Source of the DNA: Prevotella sp. UBA2711
GTDB lineage: Bacteria; Bacteroidota; Bacteroidia; Bacteroidales; Bacteroidaceae
Reading direction: 5' to 3'
NCBI GenBank assembly: GCA_002354095.1
Contig: DEKX01000043.1
Span: 10,599-74,598 of the forward strand
DNA: 64,000 nt
Numbering within the stretch: the first letter of the stretch is position 1; each line of letters opens with the position of its first letter. Position numbers and translations under genes: made by a program. Under the pieces are notes generated by a model. The model was not told where the DNA came from, did not search any database, and worked only from the letters and a program-made list of their open reading frames with translations. Shown piece after piece: positions 31,545 through 40,819 of this stretch.

Positions 31545-34500
31545 ATGAGGAAGTGGTTCTTAACTTTGGCGATGACAATATGTGCGGCAATACCTGCAGT
31601 CGCAACTATTGACGATATCAAATTCAGTCGCTTGGATACGCGCGATGGTTTGAGTAATTCGCAGATAGTCAGTATCTTTCGTGATTCGAAAGGCTTTATG
31701 TGGTTCAGTACGCCCTACGGACTGAACCGTTACGATGGATACCGTTTCAAGACATTCCTGTCGGACGCTAAAGACACCACGACGCTTCGCAGTAATTATT
31801 TGGATGAGGTATTTGAGGCTTATGACGGTAAACTGTGGATTCGCCAGAGCATGAACTATGTTATCTACGACCCTGTGACCGAGAAGTTTGACCGTCATCC
31901 AGAGGTTTGGTTGCACGAGCGTGGCGTCAAGGGTGGAATAGAAAAGCTGTTCATTGATTCCCATAAACATATATGGGTGAAAACCTTTGATGAGGGCTTC
32001 TGGCATTACAATCCCCGCACAGGAAAAGTAAAGCAGTGGCGTTTCGGTTACGGTCCCCAGGAGTTCAACAACGACTTCGGTGTTAGCACTTTTGTGGAGT
32101 ACGGTAAGTGTGTGTTGGTTTCTTCCTTTAATGGTGAGATATTCTGTTTCAATCGCGACGATGACAGACTGAGTTGGAAAAGCAATTATCTGCGGAAGCG
32201 TGGACTGACCAGTAATCAGGATTGTAAGTTGAGAGTGGACAGATATGGTAATCTCTTTGTGATGACCACTACCTCTACATTTGTCAAGACAAACACCAAA
32301 GTTCCCCGTTGGTATCATAGCCTGCCTGACTACCTGCGGTCGTTGGGTATAGAGGCAGACCTCTCGGAAGTGGCGAGCGTATGGGATATTAAATTCGACA
32401 AGAGACGCCGTATGTGGATTGCTACCGACCATCACGGACTGATTATTGTTGACTTGAAGACGAAGGAACTGCGCCAGTTCCTGCACGATAAGCACGATGA
32501 TACTTCTATCAGCGACAATTCCATCCGTTTTATTTATCCCGATAATATGGGACGCATGTGGCTGGGCACCTATGTGAATGGTATCAGCTGTTTTACGGAG
32601 AGCAGTTCCAACTTCCGCAATTTAGAGTTGGGCAATATCAATACCATCTGTGTAGATAAGGCGGGTAAATACTGGTTGGGTACCAATGATGCAGGTATAA
32701 TCTGTTTTGATCCCCAGACGGAAGAGAAAGTCATCTATGACAAGGCAAGTCATGGCATCGGTTCGAATACCATGGTGGGCTCTCTGGCAGCCAGTGACGG
32801 TTCAGTATGGTTTGGTACTTACGAGGGTGGACTCATCCATATCAAGGACGGACATGTGACCAACTATCGGGTGACAGGTAAAATGGGCGATTTGGCTAAC
32901 GATAATATCTGGACCATCTATGAAGACCAGTGGGGCTACATTTGGTTGGGAACCCTGGGAAGTGGTGTGCAGCGCCTGAATCCCCAAACCGGTGAGATGA
33001 GTGTACCAATCGGTACCAAGAATTCTACTATCCCCAGCGATTATATCTCTACGATCAGTCGCACGAAGAAGGGGTGGATGATGGTGTCTCACTCTCTGTT
33101 TTACTCACTGATTAACCCGAAGACGCGTAAGATTATCAACAGGAATATTACAGATAATCAAGACGGTATAGGTATCACGGAAATGTCGATCAATGCGATG
33201 GAGGATAGCCGAGGACTGGCTTGGCAAGGCTCTGCATCAGGTGCAACGGTTTGGGATCCTAAAACAAAAAAGGTGTATCTGATAGATATGCAGTCGGGCT
33301 TGTTCGGCTCTACGGTAAACGGTATCATAGAAGACGAACGGCACACCATGTGGTTGGTGACCGACCACGGTGTGTCCAATGTGGTGCCGCAGAAACAATG
33401 GGACGGAACGTACAACTTCGTAGTGCGCAGCTATAACAACCGTGACGGCTTGCAGGACGGTCCCTACAATCAACGTTCTATCTGTTATACACCAGACGGA
33501 AAACTGTTGGTAGGCGGACAGGGCGGTCTGGATATCATTGACCCCCGTAAGATGGGTAAGGGAAGGGGAGTAGAAACTCCTATATTCAGCGGTCTGAAGA
33601 TTGCCGGTCATCAGGTAGAAGTAGGCGAGAAAGTCAACGGCAAGGTTGTACTGTCGGAAGCACTGGATTACAGTCGTGAAATCACACTCAGTTTCAATGA
33701 TGAATTTACGATTCAGATGGGTAGTAACAATGGTGACCCTCATAACCGTTCGCGTTTTATCTACAAAATGGCGGGCTACAGTGATGTGTGGAAGAGCACG
33801 GAGGAAGTGAATCCCAATATTACCTATCAGAGTCTGAGAGCCGGTTTCTATTATCTGTGTGTGCGTATGATGAATGACGATGGTACGATGGGGACCGCAG
33901 AAGGACAGATAGCCATTACCATCCAACCACCGATATGGCGCACGCGCTGGATGATTTTGCTATACATGTTGCTGATTGCCATTGCAGCATGGTTCTGGCG
34001 TAAATGGTATATGAAACGACAGAAGCGCAGACTGGATGCAGAGATTCTGATTCGTGAAACCGAGAAACAGTCGTGGATGGCAGAGATGCGCCGTAAGATT
34101 GCTGAGGGTGATGCTCATGTAGAGCATGGGGTTGCACAAAATGAGTTGACGCTTAATCTGATGCAGGACGACCTCGTGGCATTTATCAAGAAAATATGCC
34201 GTGAGTTTAAAGATCCGGAAGGGCGATCCTTTAAACTCTCCATCGTGGCTGCCGCTGAACATCTGGAGATACTGTTCGACCCGTCGGAGTTGAAACGTGC
34301 TATTTATATCCTGCTGTCCAATTCCGTGAAGTTCGCACCGGAGGAGTGTCGTATCAGTGTAGGGATTGCACGTATGAGCAACGGTGATGCCCAATTGCAG
34401 ATAGCCGACAGCGGCTTGGGTGTTCCTGAACATGCGCGTTCTACTATGTTTGAACCCATGACAGAGGGTGAGGGTCTCGGTCTTGACAAGGTGAAGGCTG

Positions 34501-34616
34501 TTGTAGAAGCCCATCATGGTACTATCCGTTTTGAGGACAATCCAGGTGGCGGTTCGATTTTCATCATCACATTGCCTGTGGGCGATATTGTGGAAGAAGC
34601 AGAAGTAATAGAATAA
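31545..34616 (+). CDS. propeller sensor with ATPase domain but no H-box
   Basis: The 1023-residue paralogue of the preceding protein has a signal peptide, the same propeller plus Y_Y_Y-like domain and a transmembrane helix (about 805-825, LLYMLLIAIAAWFW). Its cytoplasmic part differs: a basic linker, then a helical segment without the usual HE[LI]RTP histidine motif, then a HATPase_c domain with N-box LSNSVKFAPE, G1 IADSGLGVP and G2 GEGLGLDKV. ATP binding is likely; autophosphorylation is doubtful. Its gene is 19 bases after the sensor without kinase and 21 before GH31. Together they may form a sensing pair for the sugars released by the neighbouring enzymes. Confidence 0.85.
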   Translation: MRKWFLTLAMTICAAIPAVATIDDIKFSRLDTRDGLSNSQIVSIFRDSKGFMWFSTPYGLNRYDGYRFKTFLSDAKDTTTLRSNYLDEVFEAYDGKLWIRQSMNYVIYDPVTEKFDRHPEVWLHERGVKGGIEKLFIDSHKHIWVKTFDEGFWHYNPRTGKVKQWRFGYGPQEFNNDFGVSTFVEYGKCVLVSSFNGEIFCFNRDDDRLSWKSNYLRKRGLTSNQDCKLRVDRYGNLFVMTTTSTFVKTNTKVPRWYHSLPDYLRSLGIEADLSEVASVWDIKFDKRRRMWIATDHHGLIIVDLKTKELRQFLHDKHDDTSISDNSIRFIYPDNMGRMWLGTYVNGISCFTESSSNFRNLELGNINTICVDKAGKYWLGTNDAGIICFDPQTEEKVIYDKASHGIGSNTMVGSLAASDGSVWFGTYEGGLIHIKDGHVTNYRVTGKMGDLANDNIWTIYEDQWGYIWLGTLGSGVQRLNPQTGEMSVPIGTKNSTIPSDYISTISRTKKGWMMVSHSLFYSLINPKTRKIINRNITDNQDGIGITEMSINAMEDSRGLAWQGSASGATVWDPKTKKVYLIDMQSGLFGSTVNGIIEDERHTMWLVTDHGVSNVVPQKQWDGTYNFVVRSYNNRDGLQDGPYNQRSICYTPDGKLLVGGQGGLDIIDPRKMGKGRGVETPIFSGLKIAGHQVEVGEKVNGKVVLSEALDYSREITLSFNDEFTIQMGSNNGDPHNRSRFIYKMAGYSDVWKSTEEVNPNITYQSLRAGFYYLCVRMMNDDGTMGTAEGQIAITIQPPIWRTRWMILLYMLLIAIAAWFWRKWYMKRQKRRLDAEILIRETEKQSWMAEMRRKIAEGDAHVEHGVAQNELTLNLMQDDLVAFIKKICREFKDPEGRSFKLSIVAAAEHLEILFDPSELKRAIYILLSNSVKFAPEECRISVGIARMSNGDAQLQIADSGLGVPEHARSTMFEPMTEGEGLGLDKVKAVVEAHHGTIRFEDNPGGGSIFIITLPVGDIVEEAEVIE

Positions 34617-34637
34617 ATATTAAAAAATAATAGAAAC

Positions 34638-37616
34638 ATGAAAAAATGGAGATTCTTGGTGACAGGTTTGCTCGTTGGTATGGCATCCACCCTGTGGGCT
34701 GCTGATTATCAGGTAAACGGCAATTTTGTGTCCATCCCAGTGAAAGAAGCAAAGGCAGGCGGTGCGAAAATAGTACGTTTGCAAGTGATTAACGACAACA
34801 TTATCCGTGTGCAGGCTACTTCTGAGGATGCGCTGCCCCAGAAGAAACAGAGTCTGATGATTGTCGAACAAAAGGGGCGCCCCCAATTTGATGTCAAGCA
34901 GGACGACCATCAGGTGTGTGTGAAGGCTAAGAATGTGGAAGCCCGTGTCGATGTGAAGTCGGGAAAGATTGTCTTCTATGACGGACAAGGCAAGAAGTTG
35001 CTGAAAGAGGCTGATAACGGAAAGCAGTTCAAGCCGTTCACTGTTCCTGAGCGTGAATTAGGTCAGAAGGCAGGATTCTCTGTTTCGGAGGAAATGAAGC
35101 ATGGACTCACTTGGCAGATGAAATTCGACAGTCCTGAAGACGAGGCTTTCTACGGACTCGGTCAGCACCAGTCGGAAGAGTTTAATATGAAGGGCAAGAA
35201 CGAAGATCTCTTCCAATATAACACCAAGGTATCTATTCCTTTCGTGCTCTCTAACAAGAACTACGGTATTCTTTGGGATTCGTATAGCTATTGCCGATTT
35301 GGTAACCCCCATGATTATCTGCAACTGAATCGTGCCTTTAAACTCTATGACAAACAGGGTAAGGAAGGTCATCTGACAGGTACCTATACAGGCAGAGATG
35401 GCAAGCAGATTGTTCGCGAAGAGGATTCTATCTATTACGAGTATGGATTCCCTGCTAAATCTGAAATAGCCGTGAAGACCGATAATGGCGGTATCAAGAA
35501 TTTCCCGAAAGGTTTTAATCTGCAAGGAGCTACCGTCGTCTATGATGGTTTTATTGAACCGCAGCAATCCAGTCTCTATCAGTTTATCCTCTATTATTCC
35601 GGCTATGTGAAGGTATATATTGATGGTAAGGAAGTTGTTCCTGAACGCTGGCGTACAGCATGGAATCCCAATGCCTATAAGTTTGCCACCGAGCTGCAGA
35701 AAGGTAAAAAGGCTCAGGTGCGCATAGAATGGCAGCCAGATGGCGGCGAAGCCTACTGCGGACTCCGTGTAGCTGAGCCTCGCAGTGAGGAAGAACGTGA
35801 AAAACTGAGCATCTGGAGTGAGATGGCTCGTGATATGGATTATTATTTCATTGCAGGTAAGAATTTTGACGAGGTCATTAGCGGCTATCGCACACTGACA
35901 GGTAAGGCATCGCTTTATCCTAAGTGGGTGCTGGGCTTCTGGCAGAGCCGTGAGCGTTATAAGACTGCCCAGGAAATTGAGGAGACACTTGCTGAATTCC
36001 GTAAACGCCACATTCCTGTTGATAATATTGTGCAGGACTGGAACTACTGGCCAGAGGATCAGTGGGGCAGTCATCAGTTCGAGGCTTCACGCTATCCGAA
36101 TCCACAGGAAATGCTTGACAAGGTTCATGCCATGCATGGACGCTTCATGATCAGTGTATGGCCGAAGTTCTATGTCAATACCGATAACTACAAAGAACTC
36201 GATAAGAAGGGATGGATGTACACCCAGGCTGTCAAGGACGATATCCACGATTGGGTAGGACCTGGTTATGTGGCTGGTTTCTATGATGCCTACGATGCTG
36301 GTGCCCGTAAGATGTTCTGGCGTCAGATGGACGAGAATCTCTATACGAAATATAACAAAAATGGTGTAGCTGGTGTGGATGCCTGGTGGATGGATGCTTC
36401 AGAACCCAATGTTCGCGACTGTACTCCAATGTGGTATCGTAAAGCACTCAGTGGTCCTACAGCCCTTGGCACTTCAACCGAGTATTTCAATGCGTATTCT
36501 ACAGTGAATGCTGATGCTATCTACAATGGACAGCGCAGTGTGTGGAAGGGTAAAGACAACGAGCCTCGCGTATTCCTGCTAACCCGAAGCGGCTTTGCCG
36601 GTGAACAGCGTTTCTCTACAGCAACATGGAGTGGTGATATCGGTACCCGTTGGGAAGATATGCGTGCCCAGATGACGGCAGGTCTGAATTACTCAATGTC
36701 AGGGGTTCCTTTCTGGGGCATGGACCAAGGTGGTTTCTGTGTAGAGAATCGTTATGTGGCTGCCCAACAGTTGTTTGATCGCACTGGTCAGGAGAATGAA
36801 GACCTGAAGGAATGGCGTGAGCTGCAGACCCGTTGGAATCAGTTCGGTGCCTTTATTCCACTTTTCCGTGCCCATGGGCAATGGCCTTTGCGTGAGATAT
36901 GGAATATTGCTCCTGACAATCATCCTGCTTATAAGTCGTTCGTTTACTACGATAAATTGCGCTATCGTCTGATGCCTTACATCTATTCAATGGCTGGATG
37001 GGCTCATTTCAAGGACTATACACTGATGCGTGCCTTGGTGATGGACTTTAACGGTGACAAGCAGGTGGAGAATATCGGTAACCAGTGGATGTTCGGTCCT
37101 GCACTGATGGCTTGTCCCGTCGGTTATTACAAGGCTCGTAACCGTAGCGTGTACTTCCCACAGCAGTGTGGATGGTATAATCTCTATACGGGCGAATATA
37201 TTCAAGGAGGACAGAGGCTCATTGTAGATGCTCCTTACGAGTGTATCCCTGTCTATGTCCGTGAGGGTGCTATCATTCCCTTTGGTCCTGAGATGGAGTG
37301 GAGTGACGAAAAACCGGCAGAACTCATCAATCTCTATGTCTATGCTGGTAAGGATGGAGAATTCCAACTTTATGAGGACGAAGGCGTGAACTATAATTAC
37401 GAGAAGGGCCGTTATGCCACTATTGACATCACGTATGATGATGCTTCCCGTACTGTGAAGATTGGTGCACGCAAGGGGCAGTTCCCTGGTATGCTGAAGC
37501 AGCGCCGTTTCAATGTGGTCCTGATTTCCAAGGATGCTCCCAAAGCGCTCAATCTTGACAACCCAGAGGGAAAACTGGTGCAGTATAATGGTAAGGAAGT
37601 CAGTGTGAAGCTCTGA
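34638..37616 (+). CDS. GH31 glycosidase with PA14 insert, alpha-xylosidase-like
   Basis: The 992-residue secreted enzyme has a signal peptide (residues 1-22), an N-terminal beta domain, a PA14-like insert (about 245-385: YDGFIEPQQSSLYQFIL, YYSGYVKVYIDGKEV) and the GH31 barrel. The nucleophile is D586 in WWMDASEP and the acid/base is D667 in SGDIGTRWEDM. The layout matches Bacteroides GH31 alpha-xylosidases with a PA14 insert that act on xyloglucan oligosaccharides. Substrate is inferred from layout and from the neighbouring GH2 and GH31 genes. It is the third gene of the operon. Confidence 0.9.
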   Translation: MKKWRFLVTGLLVGMASTLWAADYQVNGNFVSIPVKEAKAGGAKIVRLQVINDNIIRVQATSEDALPQKKQSLMIVEQKGRPQFDVKQDDHQVCVKAKNVEARVDVKSGKIVFYDGQGKKLLKEADNGKQFKPFTVPERELGQKAGFSVSEEMKHGLTWQMKFDSPEDEAFYGLGQHQSEEFNMKGKNEDLFQYNTKVSIPFVLSNKNYGILWDSYSYCRFGNPHDYLQLNRAFKLYDKQGKEGHLTGTYTGRDGKQIVREEDSIYYEYGFPAKSEIAVKTDNGGIKNFPKGFNLQGATVVYDGFIEPQQSSLYQFILYYSGYVKVYIDGKEVVPERWRTAWNPNAYKFATELQKGKKAQVRIEWQPDGGEAYCGLRVAEPRSEEEREKLSIWSEMARDMDYYFIAGKNFDEVISGYRTLTGKASLYPKWVLGFWQSRERYKTAQEIEETLAEFRKRHIPVDNIVQDWNYWPEDQWGSHQFEASRYPNPQEMLDKVHAMHGRFMISVWPKFYVNTDNYKELDKKGWMYTQAVKDDIHDWVGPGYVAGFYDAYDAGARKMFWRQMDENLYTKYNKNGVAGVDAWWMDASEPNVRDCTPMWYRKALSGPTALGTSTEYFNAYSTVNADAIYNGQRSVWKGKDNEPRVFLLTRSGFAGEQRFSTATWSGDIGTRWEDMRAQMTAGLNYSMSGVPFWGMDQGGFCVENRYVAAQQLFDRTGQENEDLKEWRELQTRWNQFGAFIPLFRAHGQWPLREIWNIAPDNHPAYKSFVYYDKLRYRLMPYIYSMAGWAHFKDYTLMRALVMDFNGDKQVENIGNQWMFGPALMACPVGYYKARNRSVYFPQQCGWYNLYTGEYIQGGQRLIVDAPYECIPVYVREGAIIPFGPEMEWSDEKPAELINLYVYAGKDGEFQLYEDEGVNYNYEKGRYATIDITYDDASRTVKIGARKGQFPGMLKQRRFNVVLISKDAPKALNLDNPEGKLVQYNGKEVSVKL

Positions 37617-37635
37617 ATAATAGAACCCTAATTAC

Positions 37636-37878
37636 ATGACGCTTATGAAGAAAAAATGGAAAATTCTGGAGAATAGGGCAGTGCTGCAAGTCTTGACATG
37701 GTTGGGCATTGGCTCCACCTCACTCATCTTCATGGCATGCTACGGACCGGCTCCACGCAATTACCAGGTGGTGGAGGAGGAAGACTCTACCGTAGTGATG
37801 GTTGGTGACAGTGTCGTGATGGCTGTTGATGCAGCTGCCGATGTGGCTGCCACCGATTCAAAAGCTGAGGCTAAGTAA
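37636..37878 (+). CDS. small lipoprotein paired with a radical SAM enzyme
   Basis: The 80-residue protein has a basic N-terminus, a hydrophobic stretch and a lipobox ending IFMAC (Cys about residue 35), followed by YGPAPRNYQV and an acidic, Ala/Val-rich tail. The CYG-P start after the cysteine is what I recall for lipoproteins of the rSAM/lipoprotein system (TIGR04134-like). The stop is only five bases before the radical SAM gene. It may be the substrate, or a partner, of that enzyme. An ATG nine bases downstream (37645) is an alternative start. Confidence 0.7.
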   Translation: MTLMKKKWKILENRAVLQVLTWLGIGSTSLIFMACYGPAPRNYQVVEEEDSTVVMVGDSVVMAVDAAADVAATDSKAEAK

Positions 37879-37883
37879 GACAC

Positions 37884-38972
37884 ATGGCTATGAAGGCAAC
37901 CCCACTGGCCCTTAAGAAGAAACTCGCCTTGGAACTTTGGCGAAAACGTGAACAGAACATGCTGCAGGAACATCCCCTGCAGCAACTGTTTTGGGAGTGT
38001 ACGCTGCGCTGTAATCTCCGTTGCAGACATTGTGGCAGTGACTGCAAGACCCTTGCAGACCGTCAGGACATGCCCAAAGAAGACTTCCTGCGGGTACTTG
38101 ACAGTGTAGCGCAGCGATGCAATCCCCATCAAGTGTTCGTGGTTGTATCTGGTGGTGAGCCCTTGATGCGTGAAGACTTGGAGGAGTGTTGTTCTGCCAT
38201 CTATGCGAAAGGATTTCCATGGGGAATGGTTACCAATGGTCTGTTACTTTCAGCCGAGCGTCTGGAGCGCCTGTTGAAGGCGGGTATGCATTCTATTACC
38301 ATTAGTCTTGACGGGCTGGAGGATGACCACAACTGGATGCGAGGTCATCCGCATAGCTTTCAGCGTGTTGATGAGGCCATCTCCATGTTGGTTCGGTTGC
38401 CGCAGGTATCCTTCGATATAGTGACGTGTGTTAATCAGCGTAACTACCCCAAGCTTCCAGAGCTTCGTGACTATCTGATAGCAAAAGGTGTCCGTCATTG
38501 GCGCATCTTTACTGTTTTCCCAGTAGGCCGTGCGGCTCATGATCCGGAATTGCAGCTATCAGATGAGGAGTTCAAAGGCGTCTTCGAGTTTATCCGTTCA
38601 ACCAGGCGCGAAGGCAATATCGGGCTAAATTACGGTTGCGAGGGATTCCTGGGCAATTACGAGGGCGAAGTGCGCGACCACCTCTTCACCTGTCAGGCTG
38701 GTGTGACCATTGGCTCCGTCTTGATTGACGGTTCTATTTCAGCATGTACCAGTATTCGCAGCGACTATCACCAAGGTAATATCTATCACGATGACTTTAT
38801 GGATGTTTGGGAGCATCGTTTCCTCCCTTACAGGAACCATGAATGGATGCGCCGTGACCAGTGTGCCGACTGCTCTTATTTCCGCTATTGTCAAGGCAAT
38901 GGCATGCATCTGCGTGACGGCGATGGCCGTCTGTTGTTATGTCATGTAAAGCGGCTGAACAGTACCGAGTAA
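37884..38972 (+). CDS. radical SAM/SPASM protein of the rSAM/lipoprotein system
   Basis: The 362-residue enzyme has the radical SAM [4Fe-4S] motif CNLRCRHC (about residue 45), a TIM-barrel-like body with VVSGGEPLMR and ISLDGLEDDHN, and a C-terminal SPASM-like cysteine cluster (SACTSIRSDYHQGN, QCADCSYFRYCQGN, LLLCHVKR). It matches the TIGR04133-like partner of small lipoproteins; the modification is not known. SPASM proteins usually bind auxiliary iron-sulfur clusters and modify peptides. It is the last gene of the operon that starts at 28934, so it is coexpressed with the sensor pair and GH31. Confidence 0.85.
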   Translation: MAMKATPLALKKKLALELWRKREQNMLQEHPLQQLFWECTLRCNLRCRHCGSDCKTLADRQDMPKEDFLRVLDSVAQRCNPHQVFVVVSGGEPLMREDLEECCSAIYAKGFPWGMVTNGLLLSAERLERLLKAGMHSITISLDGLEDDHNWMRGHPHSFQRVDEAISMLVRLPQVSFDIVTCVNQRNYPKLPELRDYLIAKGVRHWRIFTVFPVGRAAHDPELQLSDEEFKGVFEFIRSTRREGNIGLNYGCEGFLGNYEGEVRDHLFTCQAGVTIGSVLIDGSISACTSIRSDYHQGNIYHDDFMDVWEHRFLPYRNHEWMRRDQCADCSYFRYCQGNGMHLRDGDGRLLLCHVKRLNSTE

Positions 38973-39026
38973 AAATTGTGGATATTTTTTTTACTTGTTT
39001 TGCTTCTTTTTATAGAATAAAAGATG

Positions 39027-39034
39027 TATCTTTG
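39027..39034 (+). promoter_or_regulatory. -7 box close to the start of the TPR sensor kinase
   Basis: TATCTTTG ends only five bases before the ATG at 39040. This would give a leaderless or nearly leaderless mRNA; a TTG lies 24 bases upstream (39000-39002), a longer spacing than usual. Confidence 0.4.
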
Positions 39035-39039
39035 CAATC

Positions 39040-40806
39040 ATGAAACTGAAATACCTATTACTAACCTTCCTTGCAGCTACCCAGACGGTGGTGATGCAAG
39101 CCGCAAATAAGACAGACTATAAGGAATCGAAGGAATTTGTGACTCTTCGAGACTCAGTGCATCATGCTTTCAATAATGACGACAGTATCCGTTTCTTTAA
39201 GGCTGTTAAACAATTGGAGGAATACCTGCTAAAGCAAGATGACATGCACGCCTATTATACGCAGCGTTGCAATGAAATCGTCTTTGAACTGAACAGACAG
39301 CGTATATTCGAGGCTTATAAGTTGGCTACTCAGTTGTCCAGAGAACTGACGGAGAAGAAACTCGACAAGGAGATGTATATGGCCATCAATATGATGGGAC
39401 ATGTATATAACTATAGTGGTGACAAAGCCAGTGCCAAGCAGTGCTTCTGGGAGGTGATACGCCGCATGGAGCAGGAAGGGTACAGGGAGAGTCAGCCACC
39501 TATTTACATGAATCTGGTGAATATCCTGATGGACGAAAACCCGCAGGAAGCCTTGCGCTTGATTGACCAGGCAGCATCCATAGCCCAAGAGACTTCACCC
39601 GAGCGGTTGTTCGATATTGAGACACGCCGCACTCTGGCTTATTACCTGATGGGTGATAAGCAGCGGTTCCTGGAGGGCTATCAAGCCTACCGCGAAGGAG
39701 TGGCTAAGGGCTATTCCTCAGTTCATGGCCGCAGGTTGGAAGTCTATTATCAGGCCACCCTTGGAAATATTGACGAGGCGATTCGCTTAGCAGGAGAAAG
39801 TTCGGAGGACCCTCACGAGACGCAAGCGGAAATATTTGCGGGGGCAGGCATGTGGCAAGAGGCTTTTGAAGCCCTTAAGAAAGGTACTGCCGAGACCGAC
39901 TCCATCAACAGCCTGTTGCTGAGCAGTTCGATGCAGGGTATTCAGAACGAATTAAAGGCCTATGAGACAGAGCGCCAGGCTTTCAGGCGTTGGGTCTATG
40001 CCCTTGCATTTATCATCATCCTTCTGCTGTTGTTGGCGCTGGCATTTGTGTATATTGTCCAGATGAGGCGGCGTCATTGGCGCGAGATGGAAAAAGCCTA
40101 CCAGCGAGTGCTGGAGTCCGACAAGATGAAGACAGCCTTCATCCAGAATGTCAGTCACGAAGTGCGCACGCCGCTGAATATCATCAGTGGTTATGCTCAG
40201 GTGATAGCCGATCCCGACTACGATATCACTCCTTATGAACGTAAGCGCATGGCTAACACCATGATGGACAATACGTATGTCATTACGACCATGATAGACG
40301 AGGTGCTGGAAATTTCACTCAGTGAATCAGCCGGTTTGGAGCACGACCTGACCAGTTATCCCTGTAACGATCTCCTGCACCGGTTGCTGGAAGAATTTAA
40401 GAAGATGGTTAGCGACAGTCCCATTACGATACAGTATGAGAGTGCATTGGACGATCAGTTCACTATCTCCACCAACGAGGGTATTATGCGTCGTATTATC
40501 CATCCATTGCTCGACAATGCGGTCAAGAACACAACAGCTGGACAGGTGACACTGCGGTGTTCCAGCACGCCCGATAACCTGGTAATTCAGGTGGAGGACA
40601 CCGGACGTGGCATTCCTGCTAATCAGGCAGAACATATCTTTGAGCGTTTTGTCAAATTGGATTCCTTCAAGGAAGGTATGGGACTCGGACTGACTTTCAG
40701 CCGTGCCATGACAACCCGATTAGGCGGTAATGTACGTCTTGATACATCGTACGCTGGACCGGGGGCTCGCTTTGAAGTAACAATTCCGTTGGTACATCAA
40801 CAATAA
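39040..40806 (+). CDS. periplasmic TPR sensor histidine kinase
   Basis: The 588-residue protein has a signal peptide (residues 1-22), a helical TPR-like periplasmic region (about 30-305; MMGHVYNYSGDKASAKQCFW is one clear repeat), a transmembrane helix (about 314-340: FIIILLLLALAFVYI) and a complete kinase. The H-box is SHEVRTPLNIISGYA (H373), the N-box LDNAVKNT, G1 VEDTGRGIP and G2 GMGLGLTFS. No receiver is attached. It begins an operon with GH2 and GH31 genes, and is the only intact kinase in the glycan region. The LuxR-type regulator at 26974 is a possible but unproven partner. Confidence 0.9.
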   Translation: MKLKYLLLTFLAATQTVVMQAANKTDYKESKEFVTLRDSVHHAFNNDDSIRFFKAVKQLEEYLLKQDDMHAYYTQRCNEIVFELNRQRIFEAYKLATQLSRELTEKKLDKEMYMAINMMGHVYNYSGDKASAKQCFWEVIRRMEQEGYRESQPPIYMNLVNILMDENPQEALRLIDQAASIAQETSPERLFDIETRRTLAYYLMGDKQRFLEGYQAYREGVAKGYSSVHGRRLEVYYQATLGNIDEAIRLAGESSEDPHETQAEIFAGAGMWQEAFEALKKGTAETDSINSLLLSSSMQGIQNELKAYETERQAFRRWVYALAFIIILLLLLALAFVYIVQMRRRHWREMEKAYQRVLESDKMKTAFIQNVSHEVRTPLNIISGYAQVIADPDYDITPYERKRMANTMMDNTYVITTMIDEVLEISLSESAGLEHDLTSYPCNDLLHRLLEEFKKMVSDSPITIQYESALDDQFTISTNEGIMRRIIHPLLDNAVKNTTAGQVTLRCSSTPDNLVIQVEDTGRGIPANQAEHIFERFVKLDSFKEGMGLGLTFSRAMTTRLGGNVRLDTSYAGPGARFEVTIPLVHQQ

Positions 40807-40819
40807 TAGTATCTTAGAC

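Noticed and set aside
37636..38972. sactipeptide or ranthipeptide biosynthesis
   Set aside because: The small partner carries a lipobox and lacks a Cys-rich core; no transporter or protease typical of peptide export is adjacent.
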